Below, piece by piece: positions 6,712-10,007 of a stretch of 10,007 nt of DNA. Made by a program: the position numbers and the translations under genes. Position 1 is the stretch's first letter. Each line of letters starts with the position of its first letter. The notes beneath the pieces are model-generated. The model made no database searches. It was not told where the DNA came from and saw only the letters and a list, made by a program, of their open reading frames with translations. The stretch is taken from contig MU648091.1 of the NCBI GenBank assembly GCA_026770585.1, positions 15,612 through 25,618 on the forward strand, written 5' to 3'. Source of the DNA: Baffinella frigidus. Its lineage: Eukaryota; Cryptophyceae; Cryptomonadales; Baffinellaceae.

Positions 6712-6840
6712 TACTGGTTTACCACGCTCAAAGAAACAGCCCCCCCTAGCAAGCACCTTACAGAACATGTAGGTCTATGCCTAGGGCCCTACGGTGGTCT
6801 TAAGGGGGGGGCAGTTTCTCATGAGCAAGGTACTCCTGTA
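6712..6840 (+). mobile_element. Family 1 inverted-repeat element, copy 3 (degenerate, 129 bp)
   Basis: It shares the interior CCTAGGGCCCTACGGT (6780-6795) and the overall arm-Ctract...Gtract-arm plan with copy 2, in the same orientation. The arms have diverged: the left reads TACTGGTTTACCACGCTCAAAG, while the complement of the right reads TACAGGAGTACCTTGCTCATG. Extra bases (AGCAAGCACC, ACATGTAGG) lengthen the interior. Loss of arm symmetry suggests an old copy. Confidence 0.75.
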
Positions 6841-6856
6841 CGGGGATGTCTCGTAC

Positions 6857-6906
6857 GGTACCTACCGTAAACCCAACCCGGGTACCTACCATAAACCCAA
6901 ACCCGG
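6857..6906 (+). repeat. Tandem pair of 24-26 bp telomere-flavoured repeat
   Basis: GGTACCTACCGTAAACCCAA at 6857 recurs from 6881 as GGTACCTACCATAAACCCAA, each followed by (A)CCCG(G). It is followed by GGGCTCCTCACAGAC and ACAATA near 6910-6932, which resembles the end of the hairpin unit found at 7126-7157 and 7990-8017, so this is probably a third, truncated relative of that unit. Confidence 0.7.
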
Positions 6907-7034
6907 TGTGGGCTCCTCACAGACTCTACAATATTTCCCGGCCAGAAGGTTGGGTGTGCCGGAACCCCCAAAACCAGGTCTGGAGCCCTAGAAGGGTCGA
7001 TCTGGGCGCCTGTTCGCATGTTTTTGACCTTTTT

Positions 7035-7157
7035 GACTTGGGGAAATGTACCCCTAAGACAGTTTTTCGACTGTTACCGTTTCGTGTGAAACCCCGTAAC
7101 CCCTGAACTGCCTAAACCCCAACCCAGGATGGGCTCCTGACAGACACAACAAATAGG
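7035..7157 (+). repeat. Hairpin-bearing dispersed unit, copy 1
   Basis: This copy starts GACTTGGGGAAATGTACCCC, contains TTTTTCGACTGTTACCGTTTCGTGTGAAAC in two abutting parts (7062-7092), and ends GGATGGGCTCCTGACAGACA with an AACAAATAGG tail. It aligns with 7911-8017. The intervening CCCTGAACTGCCTAAACCCC is telomere-like. No coding potential is seen. The 170 bp after it (7158-7329) contain an imperfect inverted repeat with arms GGATCA and TGATCC between about 7166 and 7210. Confidence 0.72.
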
Positions 7158-7329
7158 ACAGAAGTGGATCATACTTGCATCCTCTGTACAGGAGGGCTTG
7201 ATGTGATCCGAAAGGAAGCATGGCCTTTCTACAGAACCAGTTCCGGTGTCCGCCTATGTTGGGAGCTCGAAGAACCTAAAGGACCTAAAAAAGTGACGCA
7301 TATGTGTGGAAAACTTTGATGGCAAGAGT

Positions 7330-7827
7330 GCAAACCATAAACCCTCAACCCAAAACCCTCAACCCCAAACCCTACGCCCTACATCCGAAAAACCTAAAAC
7401 CTACCTAAACCCAAATCCCTAACCCCTGAACCCTAAACCATAAAGCCTTCACGCTTGACCCCAAACCGTTACTTCTTAACCCCAATCCCTAAACCTTCAG
7501 ACCTAATTCCTGAAACCTAAACCCTAAACCCTGAAGCTCGAACCCGAACCCTTAACCGTTAACCCTTAACCCTTAACCCTAAGCCCTACATCCTCAACTC
7601 TGAACCCCAAACACCAAACCCTGAACCCTGAACCCTGAACCCTGAACGCTAAACCCTACGTAAACCCTGAATCTTAATCCCAAATCCTAAACCCTAAACT
7701 CTAAAGCTTGAACAATAAACCCTCAACCCTGAAACCTAGATACTGAACACTGAACACTAACGACTAAGCCCTTACCCCTAAACCCTGAACCCTGAAGATT
7801 AAACCCTCAACCCTCAACCCTCAACCT

Positions 7828-7865
<38 letters not shown>

Positions 7866-7905
7866 ACCTTCAACCCTCATCCCCCAACCTTACACCCAGA
7901 ACCCT
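7330..7905 (+). repeat. Degenerate telomere-like array, C-rich strand on plus
   Basis: This is a nearly continuous run of heptamers CCCTAAA, CCCTGAA, CCCTCAA, CCCTTAA and CCCCAAA with many point variants. Variants are grouped: CCCTTAA near 7555-7585, CCCTGAA near 7617-7648, CCCTCAA near 7803-7880. The consensus is of the plant/algal telomere type. Its heterogeneity argues against an active chromosome end and for an interstitial, mutated array. Confidence 0.9.
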
Positions 7906-7910
7906 TTTGC

Positions 7911-8017
7911 GACATGGGGGAATGTGCCTCTCAAAGGTTTTTTCGACCGTTGCCGTTTCGTGTGAAACGGTAACGTTTGGTGGGTGGCCCGGGATGGGCT
8001 TTCACAGAAACAATAGG
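7911..8017 (+). repeat. Hairpin-bearing dispersed unit, copy 2
   Basis: It aligns with 7035-7157: GACATGGGGGAATGTGCC, TTTTTTCGACCGTTGCCG, GTTTCGTGTGAAAC, then GGGATGGGCTTTCACAGAAA and CAATAGG. Here the centre forms a clear hairpin, CGTTGCCGTTTC at 7948-7959 pairing with GAAACGGTAACG at 7964-7975 around GTGT, with one G-T pair. Together the two copies bracket the 7330-7905 array. Confidence 0.75.
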
Positions 8018-8151
8018 TTTAGGGTTTGGATTGAAGAAATTAGGGAGGTGCCGTTGGGGTTTGGGTTTTGGGGTTAAGGAAGGTCGTCTGCTTACTCACG
8101 TTAGTGTTTGAGGTTACTTAACCTGAGAAATTGTATTGATTGAGTCATAAT
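8018..8151. other. Strand switch and short unique spacer between arrays
   Basis: Immediately after the hairpin unit, the plus strand reads G-rich TTTAGGGTTTGG and GGGGTTTGGGTTTTGGGGTT (8018-8078), the opposite orientation to the arrays on both sides. It is followed by about 70 bp of non-repetitive AT-rich sequence ending TAATATCTTTCC. No gene is seen. Confidence 0.7.
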
Positions 8152-9194
8152 ATCTTTCCAAACCATGAATCCTAAATCCTGAATCCTGAACCCTCAACCT
8201 TCAACCCTCAAACCATACGCCGTGAACCCCAAACCCCCAACCCTCAACCCCCAACCCCCAACCCTAAATCCTAAACCCTCAACCTGCACCCTAAACCCCA
8301 AACAGTGTTTAGGGTCTACCTCACAACCCTTAACCCCAAAATAATACGCCCTACACCTGAAACCCTGAACTTTGAATACTCAACCCTAAACCCTAAACCC
8401 TAAACCCTACACCCTACACCCTACACCCTAAACCATAGACTCTACACCCCAAACACAAAACCCTGACCCTAAACCCTAAATCCCAAATCCTAAACCCTGA
8501 ACCCTTAACCCTAAACCTGAAACCTTCAATCGTAAACCTTGAAAACTCTGAACCTCAACCATTAAATCCAAAGCCCTGAACTTTTAACCCCTGAACAACC
8601 CCCAAACCATAAACCAAAAACCATAAACCCTGAGCCCTGAACCCAGAACCATAGACCATAAACCACAAAACCTAGACCCTAAACCCTCAACCCTAAACCC
8701 TAAACCCTAAACCCTCATCCCTAGCCACTGAACCCTCAACCCTTAACCCTAAACCCCTCAACACTTATTCCTAAACCTCAAACCTTAAATCCTAAACCGC
8801 CAACCCTCAAACCTCAACACTAAACTCCAGAACCTAAATCCTACCCCTTCCTAAACCCAAAACCATAAACCTAAAATCCTAAACCCTAAACCATTCACCC
8901 TGCACCCTCAACCTTAACCCTTAACTCCAAACCCTGATTCCTAAACAATACACTCTGAATCCTGAACTCAAACCCCAAACTCAAAAACCTAAACCCCAAA
9001 CCCTGAACCCTTATCCCTTCACACTAAGCCCTAAACCCCAAAACCTAAACAAACCCTTGACCCTCAGCTCTTAACCCTAAATCCTTACCCTTAAACCTGA
9101 AACCCTAAACCCTAAACCCTAGACCCTCAACCCAAAACCCAAAACCCTAAACCCTAAACCCTAAACCCTAAACCCTAAACACTGAACCCTGAAC
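8152..9194 (+). repeat. Long degenerate telomere-like array, C-rich strand on plus
   Basis: About 1 kb consists of CCCTAAA-derived heptamers with variants CCCTCAA, CCCTGAA, CCATAAA, CCCTACA and CCCCAAA. The most regular blocks are CCCTACA/CCCTAAA near 8390-8435 and six to seven near-perfect CCCTAAA units near 9140-9180, at its right end. No reading frame of note crosses it. It ends sharply at CCCTGAACCCCCTCTGG near 9195. Confidence 0.9.
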
Positions 9195-9251
9195 CCCCTC
9201 TGGATACCCAGGCTGGGACGACGAGCGGAACCGACAACGATTGTCATCAAT

Positions 9252-9300
9252 GTCTCTCTCTCTTTCTCTCTCTCCCTCCCTCCCTCCCTCCCTCCCTCTT
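9252..9300 (+). repeat. TC and CCCT microsatellite (polypyrimidine tract)
   Basis: TCTCTCTCTCTTTCTCTCTC runs into five to six CCCT/CCTC units. It is followed by TTTCGTTGGCCCCCAG, so on the plus strand it has the form of a strong polypyrimidine tract before a 3' splice site at 9314. Confidence 0.85.
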
Positions 9301-9314
9301 TCGTTGGCCCCCAG

Positions 9315-9539
9315 TACTGGACACACGGGAGCGACGGCAACACGCTCGCAAGCATCCTACTCTCCACAGTCGTAACAGCGTGCGGCATGCTCGTAGACAG
9401 TGTAGAACAAACGGCTTGCCTTCTGCTGGCTACACCCGTAGCAATCTCTTTTGAGGTTGTTTTTGTTTCTGTTCGAAGGTTATCGCGTCGGAGGTTGGAG
9501 GCTTGCGGCACCGCTGCGCGTTGTGCCCGTGCATACTGA
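9315..9539 (+). CDS. Candidate exon with two hydrophobic segments (unrecognised)
   Basis: After the polypyrimidine tract and CCCCCAG at 9308-9314, the plus strand is open for 74 codons in the frame starting TAC (9315), to TGA at 9537-9539. The peptide begins YWTHGSDGNT. It has a hydrophobic segment TLASILLSTVVTACGMLV, a short polar link DSVEQT, a second hydrophobic segment ACLLLATPVAISFEVVFVSV, and then a basic stretch VRRLSRRRLEACG. The order hydrophobic, acidic link, hydrophobic, Arg-rich looks like a membrane hairpin with a cytoplasmic edge. I do not recognise a family. There is no start codon upstream, so it would be an internal or last exon of a plus-strand gene whose intron is the repeat array. 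A donor such as AAG|GTTATC near 9478 could end it earlier. The evidence is suggestive only; chance is possible. Confidence 0.3.
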   Translation, partial: YWTHGSDGNTLASILLSTVVTACGMLVDSVEQTACLLLATPVAISFEVVFVSVRRLSRRRLEACGTAARCARAY

Positions 9540-9652
9540 GCCCTACGGGGACTCCCGCAGTACTGAGCACCCACCACCCGACCGCTGCTCACCGCTGCTC
9601 ATTGTGCCCGTGCACGCAGAACCCTACGGGAACTCCCGCAGTACTGGACACC
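9511..9652 (+). repeat. 81-bp-spaced direct repeat pair (about 61 bp each)
   Basis: Positions 9511-9571 and 9592-9652 share CCGCTGC, TTGTGCCCGTGCA, CCCTACGGG and ACTCCCGCAGTACTG with about 85 percent identity by eye. A 10-bp tandem ACCGCTGCTC sits between them at 9581-9600. The final CAGTACTGGACAC also occurs at 9312-9324, at the putative splice acceptor. Confidence 0.8.
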
Positions 9653-9822
9653 TGACACCAGGTACGGCACGCCGAGCGAAAACGGGACCGAGCAGGAATG
9701 CGCGGAAGAACGACTGCTGTCCGTCGACGAGTCGCCCAGCTCCTCCGGCTCCTGTTTTTTATTATTTCGAAAAACCGGTAAGATTCCGCTGCTGCCGTTA
9801 AGAAACGAGGGGCGAGCTGGTA

Positions 9823-9857
9823 CAAAGTCGCTGGTGGCTAGTAAACCAGCAACTTTG
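9823..9857. other. 13-bp hairpin followed by short G-rich tandem repeats
   Basis: CAAAGTCGCTGGT at 9823-9835 pairs with ACCAGCAACTTTG at 9845-9857 with one mismatch around a 9-nt loop. It is followed at 9858-9915 by three loose repeats of GGGTGGCC(A/G)GAA type. No gene is attached to it, so its role is unknown. Confidence 0.65.
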
Positions 9858-9954
9858 CCGGGGGGGTGGCCAGAAATGGGGAGGGTGGCCGGAAGGCGGG
9901 GGAGTGGCCAGGAAGGGCCCTGTGGGACATCAGGCTTGCGCTGGTCGGGGGCGT

Positions 9955-10007
9955 CAACCCTCAACCCTCATCCCTCAACCCTTAACCCTCAACCCTCAAC
10001 CCTCAAC
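9955..10007 (+). repeat. Start of another CCCTCAA array
   Basis: Seven or so units of CCCTCAA, with CCCTCAT and CCCTTAA variants, run to the window edge in the same orientation as the arrays at 7330-9194. The array presumably continues beyond the window. Confidence 0.9.

Noticed and set aside
7330-9194. True chromosome end (active telomere)
   Set aside because: The heptamers are too heterogeneous and unique sequence follows on the right, so the arrays are interstitial.
9161-9592. 143-codon minus-strand frame
   Set aside because: It runs through the TC/CCCT microsatellite (Gly-Arg-Glu repeats) and the end of the telomere-like array, so openness is due to simple sequence.
9599-9964. Overlapping frames on both strands at the right end
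   Set aside because: Low-complexity content, direct repeats and no domain. Both strands are open, with no codon bias to favour either.

Overview
This is a GC-rich nuclear fragment from a eukaryote. It has spliced genes with GT-AG introns, long degenerate arrays built on the plant/algal telomere heptamer CCCTAAA, and short non-autonomous inverted-repeat transposons. The TTTAGGG-type repeats, the GC-rich codon use (lysine in the 4329-4958 gene is always AAG) and a TGTAA just after that gene fit a green alga or another photosynthetic protist. This is inference; the species cannot be named from the sequence alone.

Layout. Positions 1-193 hold a poly-C/(CA)n tract and a 123-bp inverted-repeat element. 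From 461 to 3826 the minus strand carries the only clearly recognisable gene, a class I 3',5'-cyclic-nucleotide phosphodiesterase. Two introns can be placed to the base because splicing rebuilds the YHN..H and CHDMEHPG metal-site motifs. After the catalytic domain the frame runs into a low-complexity tail with an 18-bp minisatellite. A separate well-formed minus-strand terminal exon at 751-461 may be the true C-terminus or another gene. Positions 3827-4328 form a divergent intergenic region with a 41-bp direct repeat and a long interrupted palindrome. A plus-strand gene for an unrecognised Ser/Thr-rich basic protein follows at 4329-4958.

Positions 5040-6840 are a transposon-rich, gene-poor stretch. 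It holds two families of small TA-flanked inverted-repeat elements: 122-129 bp (two copies here, a third at 71-193) and 105 bp (two copies). The families share a 16-bp core. From about 6850 to 9300 the plus strand is dominated by C-rich degenerate telomere-like arrays, interrupted by a repeated hairpin-bearing unit. The array side ends in a TC/CCCT microsatellite followed by CAG and an open, hydrophobic reading frame (9315-9539), which looks like a splice acceptor and exon. The window closes with more direct repeats, a hairpin and the start of another CCCTCAA array.

The phosphodiesterase would hydrolyse cAMP and/or cGMP. Nothing ties it functionally to the divergent neighbour beyond the shared upstream region. 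The main theme to follow up is that telomere-like repeats lie inside a confidently defined intron with the C-rich strand always on the sense strand, so they may act as ready-made polypyrimidine tracts.
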